Assembly: GCA_018105865.1 (NCBI GenBank)
Contig: CM030867.1
Coordinates: 7,247,619 to 7,311,618 of the forward strand
Reading direction: 5' to 3'
Length of the DNA stretch: 64,000 nt
DNA from: Metaphire vulgaris
Lineage: Eukaryota > Annelida > Clitellata > Crassiclitellata > Megascolecidae
The notes beneath the pieces are model-generated. The model did no database searches. It had not been told where the DNA came from and saw nothing but the letters and a program-made list of their open reading frames with translations. Made by a program: the position numbers and the translations under genes. Each line of letters opens with the position of its first letter. Positions within the stretch are counted from its first letter, which is position 1. This document shows positions 1 to 10,661 of the stretch, in pieces.

Positions 1-290
1 CTATTCCTCTTCGTCCTTCCGCTTATCTTCCTCTTTCTTCTTCTCTTCGTCTTCATCTTTCCACTTCTGTTCCTCTTTCCGCTTCTCTACCACATCCTCC
101 TCCTCCTCCTCTTCGTCTTCCTCTATCCGCTTCTCTTCCTCCTCTTCCTCTTTCTGCTTCTCCTTCTCTTCCTCTTTCTACGTCTCTTCCTCTTTCCGCC
201 TCTCTTTCTCTTCCTTCTTCTCAGCTTCTCCTCCTCCTGCTCCTCCTCTTCATCTTTCCGTTTCTCTTTTCCATCGTCCTATATCCGTCT
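1..290. repeat. Pyrimidine-rich imperfect tandem repeat
   Basis: Almost pure C/T on the plus strand, built from degenerate copies of TTCCTCTTTCCGCTTCTC. No open frame is credible. A long polypurine/polypyrimidine tract like this can form triplex DNA, but that is an inference. Confidence 0.85.
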
Positions 291-802
291 ACAGGTCTTT
301 TGAGCGACCTGACGACACGCTATACACACGTCGCCCCCCGCCTCCCGTATATACCGCGGTCCTCCTCCGCCCCCCAGCCCCCGGTTTGGCCCTGCATCTG
401 AGACGCCCTCCCCGCCGGCCGGCCGGCCGACCGGCGACCGTCGGAGCTAGGCCACTTTCCGATCAACGGCTCGAGTGACGTCCTCTGCATTCATTGAGAT
501 ACGCGACAACGAGGCGATGAATCGAATTCGATTTATATGGCGCACGAAATTGAAACAGCTCTTCGGCGAGACGTTTATCCTTTCATTCGACGGCCACCTT
601 TTATAAATAAACATATCGGCTGGGTTTCGCCGTCCATCCATCATTGCTCCGTCGCGGTGACAACCTGTTTATACAATGACCTCGTTAATAACTCAATAGG
701 CTAATTATTGCAATTGGTGTCTAAGTTATTGTTAGCATGCTCTACCTATATTAAAGCATGTAGAGCCAAAAAAGATCACTTATAAAGAGTCCAATGTGTC
801 GC
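291..802. other. CpG-rich stretch then unique AT-rich DNA, no gene recognised
   Basis: Positions 330-450 are GC- and CpG-rich (runs of CCGGCCGG). A 65-codon minus-strand frame at 447-644 has no recognisable domain. It might be an exon or promoter region of a gene lying to the left, but nothing proves it. Confidence 0.4.
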
Positions 803-810
803 AATACTGT

Positions 811-1024
811 CAGGGCCGTATTAAGGTCTGAGTGGGGGGGGGGGGCTGAGAAGTAAAAAAAGAAAAAAGTCGTCGCTTTCATAATTTGAAAATTGCCCCT
901 TGTAAAATTTCCCGCCGCCTTCACTGAAAATCTCTGACAAGCAAAAAAGTCGTCGCTTGAAAAACGGTGGGCCTATTTTTTATGGTGGGCCTGGGGCTTC
1001 AGCCCCCGCCTTAACATGGCCCTG
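811..1024. mobile_element. hAT-like MITE with perfect 8-bp TSD
   Basis: The element starts CAGGGCCGTATTAAGG and ends CCTTAACATGGCCCTG, giving inverted termini. It is flanked on both sides by the direct repeat AATACTGT (803-810 and 1025-1032). An 8-bp target duplication with CAG...CTG ends is typical of hAT elements. No coding capacity. A related copy lies at 10376-10546. Confidence 0.9.
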
Positions 1025-1253
1025 AATACTGTATACAACAGCTGCGCTCCAGAAGTGTTATTCAGTGTAATGACTCGAAGGAAAAAATAAAAATCGGAGG
1101 GGTTCACATGGAGAAATATTTGCTATTTATTGGTCAACTGACTCTATTCGTTAAAATGTGTTGTCACATTTTTCCGGCGAAGCGATTGGCAGAATATTTC
1201 TTGCTCCTTCTCGAATTTCCACCCGGAAAAAGATGTCTAGAACCTCACGAAAC

Positions 1254-1346
1254 ACAGCCAGTCAGCCAGACAGACAGACAGACAGCTAGACAGACAGCCA
1301 GACAGACAGCCAGACAGACAGGCAGACAGACAGACAGACAGACGGA
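1254..1346. repeat. (CAGA)n microsatellite
   Basis: Tandem CAGA/CAGC tetramers. Open frames across it in several registers are by-products of the repeat. Confidence 0.9.
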
Positions 1347-1489
1347 GTACAGTTCGTACAGTAAAAAGCACGCGTCCACGCTTAAATCGAACCGCGATAG
1401 AAATAAACTATTTCTCGCGAAAGGCAGGCGTTTGACCGACGAAGCCATCAGAAAAACGGCGCCCAGTCTATTAAGTCGATATTACATTT

Positions 1490-1730
1490 AAGCGCGGACA
1501 CCTCGGGTCGACAGAGTCCCCCGAAAGCCCACGCCGGCCCACCCGCCCGCCCGCCCGCCCGGCCGCCCGGCCGCCCGATCGAGTGACCGGTGGAAATACT
1601 AAACACCGCTTAGTTGATCGGCGGGAGCGGAGGCGGCGGCGGACGTCCATCTGGGGGGTGGGGGGAGCGGCGGGTAGATAAAGAGCAAAGCGCTCGCCCG
1701 GTCGGTCGGTCGGTCGGTCGGCTTACGTCT
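1490..1730. other. GC-rich tract with CCCG and CGGT runs
   Basis: Runs of CCCGCCCG near 1540-1580 and CGGTCGGT near 1697-1722. The G-rich complement of the first run could form a quadruplex. No gene recognised from here to 2090. Confidence 0.5.
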
Positions 1731-2092
1731 TACCTTCGCGCTCCTGGGATCTACCGACCGAAATGCTGCGTCGTCCCGTCGGAAAACGCCGAATGAAACT
1801 CGAGCAATTTGTCAGGTCAGGCTGTAGGATATTGCGAATCGCAATTTCACAGGATGCAACTGATCGGGCGTGGTAGGGAGTGGGGTGGGGTTGGGGTTGT
1901 GGGGAGAGGGGGCTGGAAGAAACGCTGAATATAGTTGTGACAAGGTTTTCTGACGCGGCGAATTCGTCACGAAGAGGTACGCTTGAGCTTAGAAAATCAC
2001 CAAATGACAGTTGAGTGGCGCCATCTATGAGTCTATGACCGAGTAGAGGAACGACGGCATAAAAATTCACCCCATAATGAGCTGATTATTTA

Positions 2093-2123
<31 letters not shown>

Positions 2124-2322
2124 CGACGACGACGACGATGGCGATGATGATGACGATGATATTGATGATGACGACGACGACGACGACGATGATGATGATG
2201 ATGATGATGATGACGATGATATTGATGATGACGACGACGACGACGATGATGATGATGATGATGATGACGATGATGATGATGATAACGATGATGATGATGA
2301 TGATAATGATGACGGCAATGAC

Positions 2323-2406
<84 letters not shown>
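2093..2406. repeat. (GAT)n/(GAC)n compound microsatellite, about 310 bp
   Basis: Blocks of GAT alternate with GAC and a few ATTGAT units. The repeated pattern of GAT and GAC blocks shows that segments of about 70 bp have duplicated. Poly-Met/Thr, poly-His and poly-Ser frames across it are artefacts. Confidence 0.97.
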
Positions 2407-2409
2407 ACA

Positions 2410-3157
2410 CTAATAACAACAAGGTTTAGAATGGTTCAGTGTGTCCTGTATAAGAACCACTATGTATTATTACCCATCCATTCATTGGCTTTATGGTCTC
2501 TTTGTGTAGACCTAATCTCATTCTTTGTCCTCTTGTCCAATGGTAGGCCTATAGGTTTGATCCTGTATTCTTCTGCTTTGTCTTCTTTTCTTTACAATTG
2601 CAAATTTGCCGTACACAATGCCATGAATGCTTCATTTCGTTCCTGTTTAACTTCCACAATACTTTATTCTGCAGCATAATAGCTATACAAGACCAACCTA
2701 GTATCCTATTGTGTATACACTATATAGTATCATTCATATATAGGCCTACTATTGACCATGAAAATCTCCATCCGAAAACTGCCTCATTGTGTTCAAGCAT
2801 TTAAAATAGCATCAAGTATTTGAAACAGCGTTGTGATCATGAGCGAATTTAGCTTTTGTAGGTTCGATTTACAGATAGATTAATAACACCACGATGGTGA
2901 TGCCCTGCACAAAAAGGTCGTAAATATAAAACAATGTGGATGTAGGCCCTATTATTTATTAATCGTTGCAATGGCATGTTCGGACAAAGGTTAAGATGAA
3001 ATTGATAATGGAATATGATATATTAGAATCATGACGATTTATGAGTCGACAGTATTAAATTCTACCAGTATTGGCAACAGTGGAAATCCAGTAGGCCTCT
3101 ATACATTGCTACATTTATCAATGATTTAGGCCTATGTTTATTTTACATTGCTACTTT
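2410..3157. other. No gene seen
   Basis: AT-rich non-coding sequence with short GTAGGCCTA-type motifs. I see nothing with coding or transposon features. Confidence 0.5.
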
Positions 3158-3518
3158 CAGTGTTTATTCTAGGTCCTTTTTGGGAAATTCCCCCCAAGTT
3201 TGAAAATTCACCCCCAAAAATTTCAATATGTTGCTTTGGGGATGGAAATTTCCCCTCCCCAAAAGTGTGACGAGAGGGGGTTTTCTATTTAGGAGAGATA
3301 TGACCATATTCAGAAGAGCATTAGAGCATGTGGAGAAGAAGGGGAAGAAAGATAAAGAAGGATGTGATTACTTCTGTTTTGCTCGTCACCACTTCCGAGA
3401 AAAATGTAATACTAGGATGACCTTTCTTTTTGCTCGTCAAGGTTTTTGGGGAGACAAACCTTCTCCTCCAAACATTTCAACCCCTCCCCCAATGTCAAGG
3501 TGGCTAGAATAAACACTG
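3158..3518. mobile_element. MITE, CAGTGTTTATTCTAG family
   Basis: Inverted termini CAGTGTTTATTCTAGG and CTAGAATAAACACTG. The flanks GCTACTTT and GCTACAAT form an imperfect 8-bp duplication. The interior is rich in C and A runs. Other copies are at 26540-26736, 43114-43269 and 51281-51442. Confidence 0.8.
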
Positions 3519-4149
3519 GCTACAATTATCAGTGATTTATGTTTATTTTCGCCCGTTTCAATTGAAACTTAGACAACATGGTTAATCCGGCTATGATTGT
3601 GACTCGACAGATAAGCGTAATTTATAAGAACCGTGCTTCCAGACTAAATCTGCCTTGGATACTTGTGCAGTGACGCAGCAAGGGGGATAAGACCCCTCCC
3701 CTGGTTGGGCGATCAATTTTTTCTATTTCATATAATTATTCTGCAAGTGGAGGGACACCAAAATCGGGTTTAAGGTAGCAAAAAGGCAAAAAGTGAATAT
3801 AGTCGCAGCTGTACAGGGCTGTCCGCGCACCCATAATAATAGGTGACAACCTTTCTTGCTTGTCAGGATTTTCGAAGTCGGGAATGGTTGGTCGTACCCC
3901 CCCTCCCTCCCCGCCCCATTCTGAAAGTCCTGCCTACGCTACTGTACATGTGAAGTTGCCACTTAAAATCCGTCTTAATTGGGAACACAAAATTTACCCG
4001 AATATTTTCCAACAACTGTAAACAAATGCCAGACAGCGTCGAAAGCAATAGCACAGCAATGCCAAATGCCTTTCTTTCTCTTGAAAGACTTTTGGTCCGA
4101 AAATGTCGTTGTGCCTCCCCCCCCCCATTATGGAAACCTGACTTCTCCA
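3519..4149. other. MITE debris, no gene
   Basis: Contains degenerate hAT-MITE pieces, for example GTGACGCAGCAAGG near 3671 and CTGCCTACGCTACTG near 3930, plus the motif TTGCTTGTCAGG near 3857 that recurs in many MITEs of this window. No intact termini. Confidence 0.45.
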
Positions 4150-4545
4150 CCGCTACGCATCCCTGAAAATTTGCAACCGTGCCTTCTCATACGCCTCACC
4201 TGAACTTTGGAACTCGATCCCAGCTTCCCTCCGCAGACTTGGACACTTTCAAACAATAAAATCTGAATCCTCATTTCCTATAATTCCTGCATTATCTCCT
4301 CAAGTCTTCAGGTCTAAGCCTAAATCCTTCCTTTTTCTAAAATCATATCCTCCATAGCTGTAACAACATAGCCTCACTGCCCTTTGGATATTGACTATTG
4401 CCTGGCTGATAACATACCTTCCCCATAGCTATTTTAAGAGAGGCTGAGCGCCTGAGAATAAGCAGCTACTGTTGTGCTGTTTCCAAGGCGCTATAGAAAT
4501 CCACGAGATTTTACTTTACTTTATTTACTTACTTACGCATTGAAG
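4150..4545 (+). mobile_element. 5'-truncated CR1/L2-like LINE, 3' end
   Basis: In one frame the plus strand reads YASPELWNSIPASLRR, then a Phe-Leu-Lys-Ser stretch. This is the characteristic C-terminal tail of CR1/L2-type reverse transcriptase proteins. The 3' part contains GGCGCTATAGAAATCC followed by an ACTT-rich simple tail. Its 3' region matches the minus strand at about 36103-36190 and 30776-30840. Only the tail remains. Confidence 0.75.
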
Positions 4546-4554
4546 CAGCTAAAT

Positions 4555-4588
<34 letters not shown>

Positions 4589-4711
4589 CCCTCGGTACTT
4601 AGTTTCGAGGGACTTATTACAAAAAGTGTCCGGAGACAGAAAATATATACTGTTCAGCTCTCGTCTTGACCCGGAGGAGAAGCAGAGAAAGTCCCTTGGA
4701 AGGCAATCGCA

Positions 4712-5411
4712 TTAAAGCGTTGTAACGTCATCGAAATACGCTGGAGCAAAAACTTCTCTCCTTGTGTCTCCGGAAAGAATGGAAAGTTGACGACCCAACT
4801 CTTTTATGAAAGTGAGTGCGTCGTGACTGATTGGACCAAGAGTCTCGAAGGCCAATGGCAAGAAGAAATAGTCTGCCGACAAGTCTGTGTACTTGGCGAC
4901 TTTCCTCACTGATGCTGCTTCAGCAGCGGCTCCGGGAGAGAGACGTCATTGGCAGATGAGTGGCAGCGACTGTGTCTGCCACTGTGACGTCCCACACCAG
5001 GCAGCGGCCGGCTTGCCACGGAATCATGGTCATGCCGTCCGGTCTCTTTCCATCAGATCTGAGAAGACCGGGCGGTTCCTTGACCGATGGTATGCCAGCT
5101 CGTACTAGGACCCGGTAGACCACGTCATTGAGCATCGAGTGACGTGCAAGGCGACCTGGTCCGAGCTTGCAGGAAAGTCCGTGGGAACCATTCTCCTGGA
5201 CCTGCTCGCCACAGGGACAGAGATGCCGCTCGCAAATGAAAGCGCCAAGACGGAGACCCACTACAATTCTGGTTGTCTCGTCATCTAAGCGCAGACCACA
5301 AGAGCTGATGGGCAGCGCAGCCAGTCGCTGGCGTGTTCCGCTGCCACTGCTCTTAGGCGGGCCTGATGGTATTGGCTAAGGTCGGAGCTCAGCAAGTTGG
5401 TCATCTCCTGA
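4712..5411 (-). pseudogene. LINE C-terminal part: zinc finger plus restriction-like endonuclease, frameshifted
   Basis: Continuation of the reverse transcriptase protein in shifted frames. First comes MTNLLSSDLSQYHQARLRAV, then after a shift near 5315 LPISSCGLRLDDET. Then come CPCGEQVQENGSHGLSC (a C-x-C...H-x3-C finger) and RPDG...W...LVWDVTVADT, which resembles the PD-(D/E)xK nuclease signature of RLE-type LINEs. A further shift near 4915 leads into the C-terminal segment ending FDDVTTL and a stop near 4712. Each shift breaks the protein, so this copy cannot make a full enzyme. Confidence 0.8.
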
Positions 5412-5414
5412 GAA

Positions 5415-7616
5415 TTATTGGGCGGTCCCAAGTGGCCTGCTTATCGAGTGAGCCTGATGTTGGAATGGGGATCTGGCTCTGTAGGCTCCATTTGTAACAA
5501 TTGCAGCCTCATGTGAGTCAATGGCCAGCCCAGCCTTCTGGAGAATGGATGACTGGAGTCCGCGGGTGCTCGCAGCTGAAGCCAAAAAGGCAGAAGATGC
5601 CAGCGAAGACACCCGACGAATTCCCAGTCCGCCATCTCTAATAGGCAGCGTGGCCTGAACCCATTGGTGGTCTGATAGGCGCATGTTTAGGATCTTAATC
5701 AGTCCCTGGCGCATTGTGTCATCAAAGCTTTCCAGTAACGGATGGCCGGTGCAAGGAGTGCAGCGCAAAAGGTGCAGCAGTTTTGTGTGAGTGAGAGACA
5801 GTTTAAGGAGAATTAGGGCGTCCTGGGTGTGTATTAATGGTAAGCGGCTCAGTGCGGTGTGCAGTTCGGTTATGCGCCGCGACATAAGGGTCTCGAAGGC
5901 CCCCGCGGTAGAAAGGGGTGCCCCTAGCAGGGTGGCTTCCTGTGGGTTGATGCTCTGAAAGTGTTCGAGGACGGTGTTGGCGATTGGAGCCGGGCCTTTG
6001 CAAACCACCTCGCACTTATGATAGTTAAGTGAGAGGCCTAGCTCTGCACAACCTTCCTCGAGAACAGAGACATCTTCTGCCACTGCCTTTGCCTCCCCTC
6101 CCAATGTAATGTCGTCCAGGTACCCCAGTGTGAGGGTTGATTTCAATTTCTGGAGCACAGGTTGCATTGGGAGGCAGAAGAGGAGGGGGCCTAGGGGGTC
6201 CCCTTGTTGCGGGCCCATTTGGGATTGTATCAGATAGTGCCCGAACTTGAGAATGCTTGGGCTGTCATACGACAAATGTCCGTAGGCCGATAACTCTGGC
6301 AGCAGATCTGTGAGGGCCGTCAACATGCTGTCCCTTAGCACGCTGTTAAAGGCGTTGCTAAAGTCGAGCTTCACCAGGACGTGGTTGTTGGGCATTGCCT
6401 CTAAGTAGCGTCTGGCTGAGTGGACGGCCGCCTCGCATCCACCGGGGCACCCTACTCCTACCTGCAAAGGTGCAAGGTATTCAGGTGCCCTGGTCATCGC
6501 AAAATTTGCTGCGCACTTTGATGCTAGGCGACGCCAAAAGTACCCAATTGCAATGGGGCGCAGGCCTCCTGATGGTTTACGGAGGGCTAGCAGGTTACCC
6601 CCAAAAAGAATAGGTTGGACCTGAATAGGACAGGTGCCAGCGAGGAGCAGATTGGTGAGACCAGTGATGGCAGAGAGTAATCGGCCGCCCGCTTCCGAAC
6701 CGGCAATAAGTTCGGCTACAATCTGTGGTCTCAAGCCGTCCGGGCCTCCTGAGGATCCAGTCGGGAAGGATCGGATTCTGTTTCTGATCTCTTCCTCTGA
6801 GACCTGTAGTGGAGGGCAGTCGCTGATTGGGGGCATCTGCACCCGGTCCGGGGTTGGAGTGGGATGCTTAGCCCTTAGCTCCTCGAATGTCTGCGCATTG
6901 GGGGTGACTGGTTCCTCGTCTGACATTAAAATACGCACGGCCGCTCTGACGTTACCATCCTCGAGCTTGGATGACACCGAGGCGGCCAGCACCTGGTTTC
7001 TGCTTTTTCTGTTCGGCAATTTTGCGGAAGCAGGACCTGCGCCGCTAGAAACAGATTGAACGTTGGCGTGCAGTTCCTCGGCAAAATTTTGCGCGCGTTT
7101 TTTAAATACAGACGAGGTGTTGTGCTTCCTCCCGCCCCTTGGCAATTGCCTAAGAATAATGGGCGCAAAACATATCAGGTCCCGCCAATGATCGATGATG
7201 GACGGGGAGGCTAGAATTTTGTTGATAATATTTGTCAACAGTTGACTTAGTACTGGTCTAGCTGCCTTCGGCACATGTTTGACCATTGGGCCAGGTAAAG
7301 TTGGATGAAACACAGTAGCGGCGTCGTTTGTGTTTACATCGTCGCTTTGAACTTGCGCAGCCGCGGGAGTGCTAGCATTAGTCGGCGAGACTGACCTAGT
7401 TTCAATGCGGCTCGACCTAGTTGTTTCCCCTGCAAGATTGGGGTCATTACTGTTGTTATTTCCCAGTGGAGGTTGATTTGACCCTGGACAGGGGTTGGAG
7501 TGCGGACCGTGGAGGTGTACGCGACCATCCCCGTTGTGCAACCTTCTTACTGTCCTGCACACCGCACAGAGCCCGCTGGCCTTCTGGGAAAGTTGAGCCG
7601 CGGCCGGCTCAGCCAT
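5415..7616 (-). CDS. LINE reverse transcriptase ORF (N-terminal part)
   Basis: A 733-codon open frame, a retrotransposon protein rather than a host gene. The N-terminus has LCAVC..., a His pair and an HGP...CPG stretch resembling a Cys/His nucleic-acid-binding finger. The centre carries reverse transcriptase blocks: LVKLDFSNAFNSV (palm motif A), QQGDPLGPLLF (block B') and GYLDDITL (motif C, catalytic Asp pair, near 6109-6126). The frame stops at 5415 because of a shift; related sequence continues in another frame at once. The Met at 7616 is simply the first in-frame one. Such ORFs supply target-primed reverse transcription. The long intact RT frame suggests a moderately young insertion. Confidence 0.85.
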   Translation of the reverse strand: MAEPAAAQLSQKASGLCAVCRTVRRLHNGDGRVHLHGPHSNPCPGSNQPPLGNNNSNDPNLAGETTRSSRIETRSVSPTNASTPAAAQVQSDDVNTNDAATVFHPTLPGPMVKHVPKAARPVLSQLLTNIINKILASPSIIDHWRDLICFAPIILRQLPRGGRKHNTSSVFKKRAQNFAEELHANVQSVSSGAGPASAKLPNRKSRNQVLAASVSSKLEDGNVRAAVRILMSDEEPVTPNAQTFEELRAKHPTPTPDRVQMPPISDCPPLQVSEEEIRNRIRSFPTGSSGGPDGLRPQIVAELIAGSEAGGRLLSAITGLTNLLLAGTCPIQVQPILFGGNLLALRKPSGGLRPIAIGYFWRRLASKCAANFAMTRAPEYLAPLQVGVGCPGGCEAAVHSARRYLEAMPNNHVLVKLDFSNAFNSVLRDSMLTALTDLLPELSAYGHLSYDSPSILKFGHYLIQSQMGPQQGDPLGPLLFCLPMQPVLQKLKSTLTLGYLDDITLGGEAKAVAEDVSVLEEGCAELGLSLNYHKCEVVCKGPAPIANTVLEHFQSINPQEATLLGAPLSTAGAFETLMSRRITELHTALSRLPLIHTQDALILLKLSLTHTKLLHLLRCTPCTGHPLLESFDDTMRQGLIKILNMRLSDHQWVQATLPIRDGGLGIRRVSSLASSAFLASAASTRGLQSSILQKAGLAIDSHEAAIVTNGAYRARSPFQHQAHSISRPLGTAQ

Positions 7617-7620
7617 TCAA

Positions 7621-7933
7621 CTATTACCATATACGCAGTGAGCGGACCTGGTGAGTGCACAAATGGGCTAAACCAACCGAATATAGAGTGGAAATCAATG
7701 AACCATGAAACGTGCATAGGAACGAAACAACACAAAACGTGGTCAAAACCCCAACAAAAACCAAAAGGGAAGCCAACCAAAACATTAAAAACAGATGCAC
7801 ACGACCAACCCAACGCAGCATACGAAAAACGAGAGAGAACTATCCATAAGAAAACGTCAAAAATTCCAAAAGAACGTCGCTGTTAGGAACGTGCATCCGG
7901 TCTCGACGAGAGCTGTGTCGTATATCTGATACG
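7621..7933. other. Possible 5' untranslated part of the LINE, otherwise unassigned
   Basis: A-rich plus strand with no recognisable protein. It may be the 5' end of the minus-strand LINE or flanking DNA; the 5' boundary is not visible without a second copy. Confidence 0.35.
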
Positions 7934-7992
7934 ACAGAACTATATATATATATATACGACACAGGTATATATATACCTGTGTCGTATATAAA

Positions 7993-8038
<46 letters not shown>
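7934..8038. repeat. (AT)n with embedded palindromes
   Basis: Two AT-dinucleotide blocks flank the inverted sequence ACGACACAGGTATATATATACCTGTGTCGT, which is split here between about 7958 and 7987 and can form a hairpin. Confidence 0.85.
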
Positions 8039-8041
<3 letters not shown>

Positions 8042-8336
8042 AGTGGTCTGTGGTCCAGCTAATGATGCAGTGAAAAAAACAATGGGAAATTTAATAGGTG
8101 GATAGTTCGTTTACAAGTTGACAGTTCTTTGGTCACTCTACTGGCGTTAACGCGATAATAATTGCTTCAACACGCTTCCTTGTTTCACGTTTCTCAGAGA
8201 CGAATGAGTTGGGATACAGACAAGGACATACGCTACCTGTCTTATTGCAAATGGGGTTTTTGTAAAGAGGAGAGCTACTGTAGAGCAATTTTTCTTTAAA
8301 ATAGGAAACAACACCTCTGCTTATAATAGTTTTGGA

Positions 8337-8506
8337 CAGGGTGCGATTTGTGACCTGGAGCAGTGGGGGGATATGTCGAGCTTGGGGGGATGTAGTTGTT
8401 GGGAAATGTAGCAGTGGGGGGATGTAGTGGTGGGGGATGTAGCAGTAGGGGGATGCAGTTTGGCAGTGGGGCAAGATTTCCCCTTCCCCCCGCAAATCGC
8501 GCCCTG
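8337..8506. mobile_element. hAT-like MITE with perfect 8-bp TSD
   Basis: Starts CAGGGTGCGATTTGTGAC and ends GCAAATCGCGCCCTG. It is flanked by GTTTTGGA at 8329-8336 and 8507-8514. A second copy lies at 59988-60152. Confidence 0.9.
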
Positions 8507-8686
8507 GTTTTGGATCGGATCTCGTACTTGAAATGATCTCTCCGAATGTTTAACTAATTCATTAAATTAATATAATTATGTTTAAAATCAACTTCAAAAT
8601 GATATCCTTATTTAATTAATACTAAAATAATCTATTAATTGAATGATTAAAGCATAAGATTTTCCTGTTAACTTTATGGTGTCAAG

Positions 8687-8863
8687 CAGTGGCGGCTCCA
8701 GGATTTGGCAAGTGGGGGCCGTTGGGGTGGCAACTTCTAATCATGGGGGCAACCATTTGTTGTTAGGCATGTAGTATTAAGTATAGGGTCCCAACATGGG
8801 GGCCACTGGGGGGAGGAAGGCACTCAATATGGGGGCACGGGCCCCACTGTGGAGCCGCCACTG
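8687..8863. mobile_element. hAT-like MITE, CAGTGGCGGCTCC family, perfect TSD
   Basis: Inverted termini CAGTGGCGGCTCCAGG / GGAGCCGCCACTG. Flanked by GTGTCAAG at 8679-8686 and 8864-8871. 177 bp, non-coding. Sister copies are at 44003, 46041, 56427 and 56762. Confidence 0.93.
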
Positions 8864-9091
8864 GTGTCAAGATATTTATATATACCAACTGTCATTTCCC
8901 ATTGATATTGACTTACTTTACTTATAGATACCTAGACTGCGTGCTCTTTTGGTCTCGTTATAACGATTACAATTATCATAATGACTTATATCATCGAAGT
9001 AATTCTCTTTGCTCTATTTTTCTGTGTTCTAATGAATGCTTAATGAGAGAAATTGGTGTACTTATGTATGCAACTGGTATAATGTTTTGTT

Positions 9092-9136
9092 GGAAATAAA
9101 TAATAATAATAATAATAATAATTATTATTATTATTA
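9092..9136. repeat. (AAT)n followed by (ATT)n
   Basis: Two complementary trinucleotide runs back to back form a palindrome. The ATT run is interrupted by the Helitron pair and resumes at 10041. Confidence 0.9.
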
Positions 9137-9552
9137 TCTATCATATTAAAATCGTTATCTGTATGTCTGTTACCTTCAAGCGTTCTGATTGGTTGACTAT
9201 TGCTAGACGGTTTAGACCGTTTAGTCCTTACGTCGCGATGCGTTGGTTGACGATGTTCGAAGACGACGTTGCTATTGGTAACAATTGTTCGTAGAATCGT
9301 AGTTTAACACGGTCGGCTTACGTTATGGTAACAATTGTTCGCAGCCTCAGGTAGTTTTCCAATTTTAACGTACATTTTTCACAAAAAAATACGTGTACAG
9401 CGTTGGCCACAGTTGCGTGATTTTTATAGATTACGCGGCGCAGAGCTTGGCTAGGTGGCGATCATTGAAATGTTGTCCAGCATCAATTCAGTGATTGGGT
9501 ATTAGGTCTAGGTATTATTAATTATCCTGCACTTAGCGAAAGCCTCTTTCTA
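9137..9552 (+). mobile_element. Non-autonomous Helitron-like element, copy 1
   Basis: Starts TCTATCATATTAAAATC after an A and contains an internal hairpin GACGGTTTAGACCGTTT. It ends in a degenerate terminus (GCGAAAGCCTCTTTCTA) that runs directly into a second copy. TC at the 5' end, a hairpin near the 3' end and insertion into an AT-rich host site are Helitron hallmarks. No Rep/helicase coding sequence, so it is non-autonomous. Confidence 0.8.
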
Positions 9553-10039
9553 TCTATAATATTAAGATCGTTATATCTGTTACCTCAAGCGTTCTGATTG
9601 GTTGACTATTGCTAGACGGTTTGACCGTTTTAGTTTTTGCGTTGGTGGGCGAGCGTTGACTATTGGTAGACGGTTTAGACCGTTTAGTCCTTACGTCGCG
9701 ATGCGTTGGTGGACGATGTTCGAAGACGACGTTGCTATTGGTAACAATTGTTCGTAGAATCGAGTCATTGCAGCATCAGAGGGCTGGGCGTGCGATGTAT
9801 GTAACAATTGTTCGCAGCCTGAGGTAGTTGTCCAATTTTAACGTACATTTGAGCGTACATACAGCGTCAATACAGTTGCGTGATTTTAACGTACATAGGC
9901 CTAATTATTACGTGGCGCAGAGCTTGGCTAGGTGGCGATCATTGAAATGTTGTTCAGCATGAATTCAATAATTAGGTATAGGTATTGGATTAGTATTATC
10001 CTGCACTTAGCGAGCGCGAGCGAAGCGAGCCTCTTTCTA

Positions 10040-10040
<1 letters not shown>
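9553..10040 (+). mobile_element. Non-autonomous Helitron-like element, copy 2
   Basis: Begins TCTATAATATTAAGATC and ends with the palindrome GCGAGCGCGAGCGAAGCGAGC followed shortly by CTCTTTCTAG, then host T. It carries the same internal hairpin and CAACAATTG-like blocks as copy 1. The ATT microsatellite continues after it, so the pair landed inside a simple repeat. Confidence 0.85.

Positions 10041-10086
<46 letters not shown>
10041..10086. repeat. (TTA)n microsatellite
   Basis: Continuation of the ATT run split by the Helitron insertion. Confidence 0.9.
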
Positions 10087-10293
10087 GATGTCTAGTTAAC
10101 AAAATATCTAAATTAATCAATAAATGTAGCAGATAGGAATCACTACATGCAAATGTATAACCATCTGTAGCAGAATCTATTAGAACTGTCTAAATGCACT
10201 GAGTTTAGTTCATTCAGTCCGAGCCATTAGGATCGCGGGATTTGCGCAAAATCGTTGAAAAATGGTCCGAATTAAACTTGCTTATCATCTTCC

Positions 10294-10661
10294 CAGGGAT
10301 ATTTTTACACCCGCCTAACACCTTCTAACACTCCCCAACACCCTCAGTCTGAGACGACACCCCTCTAACACCCCCCAGGGCCGGATTAAGGTCCGAGTGG
10401 GCCTGGGGCTGAGAAAAAAGGCCGTCGCCTATACTGAAAATCTCTGACAAGCAAATAGGGTTATCTCGAAAATCGGTGGGCCTATTTTCATGATGGGCCG
10501 GGGGCTACAGCTACAGCCCCCTCAGCCCCCGCCTTAATATGGCCCTGCCCCCATCTGAGCCTTGGATGACCTTTTATGCTTGTCAGACTTTTTGACTTTT
10601 TCGGGGCAGGGACCCCCAAAATATACCGACACCCCCAAATTGATAATCCTAGAAATAATCA
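10294..10661. mobile_element. MITE (CAGGGATATTT family) with a second MITE nested inside
   Basis: Outer element starts CAGGGATATTTTTACACCC and decays at the right (CTAGAAATAATCATG). An inner element at 10376-10546 starts CAGGGCCGGATTAAGG and ends CTTAATATGGCCCTG, matching the family at 811. Nesting shows the inner one is younger. Confidence 0.7.

Larger units (their letters stand above)
4557..7620 (-). mobile_element. RLE-type LINE retrotransposon, decayed, with poly(A) at 3' end
   Basis: A minus-strand non-LTR element. The plus-strand poly-T run at 4557-4585 is its poly(A) tail. Reading upward on the minus strand it has a zinc-finger-like N-terminus, reverse transcriptase, a second Cys/His finger and a restriction-like endonuclease fold. 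The left edge is clear from the tail; the 5' edge beyond 7616 is uncertain. The element has decayed: three frame shifts are needed to read the whole protein. It inserted next to the CR1-like LINE tail at 4150-4545. Confidence 0.85.

Noticed and set aside
447..644. 65-codon minus-strand frame near CpG-rich DNA
   Set aside because: Normal-looking composition but no domain, no clear splice sites and no neighbours to support it.
1108..1491. 127-codon frame as a gene
   Set aside because: Its centre is the CAGA repeat and the ends show no domain or splice context.
2090..2422. Long frames of poly-Met/Thr, poly-His and poly-Ser
   Set aside because: All arise from the GAT/GAC microsatellite in different registers; no flanking coding sequence.
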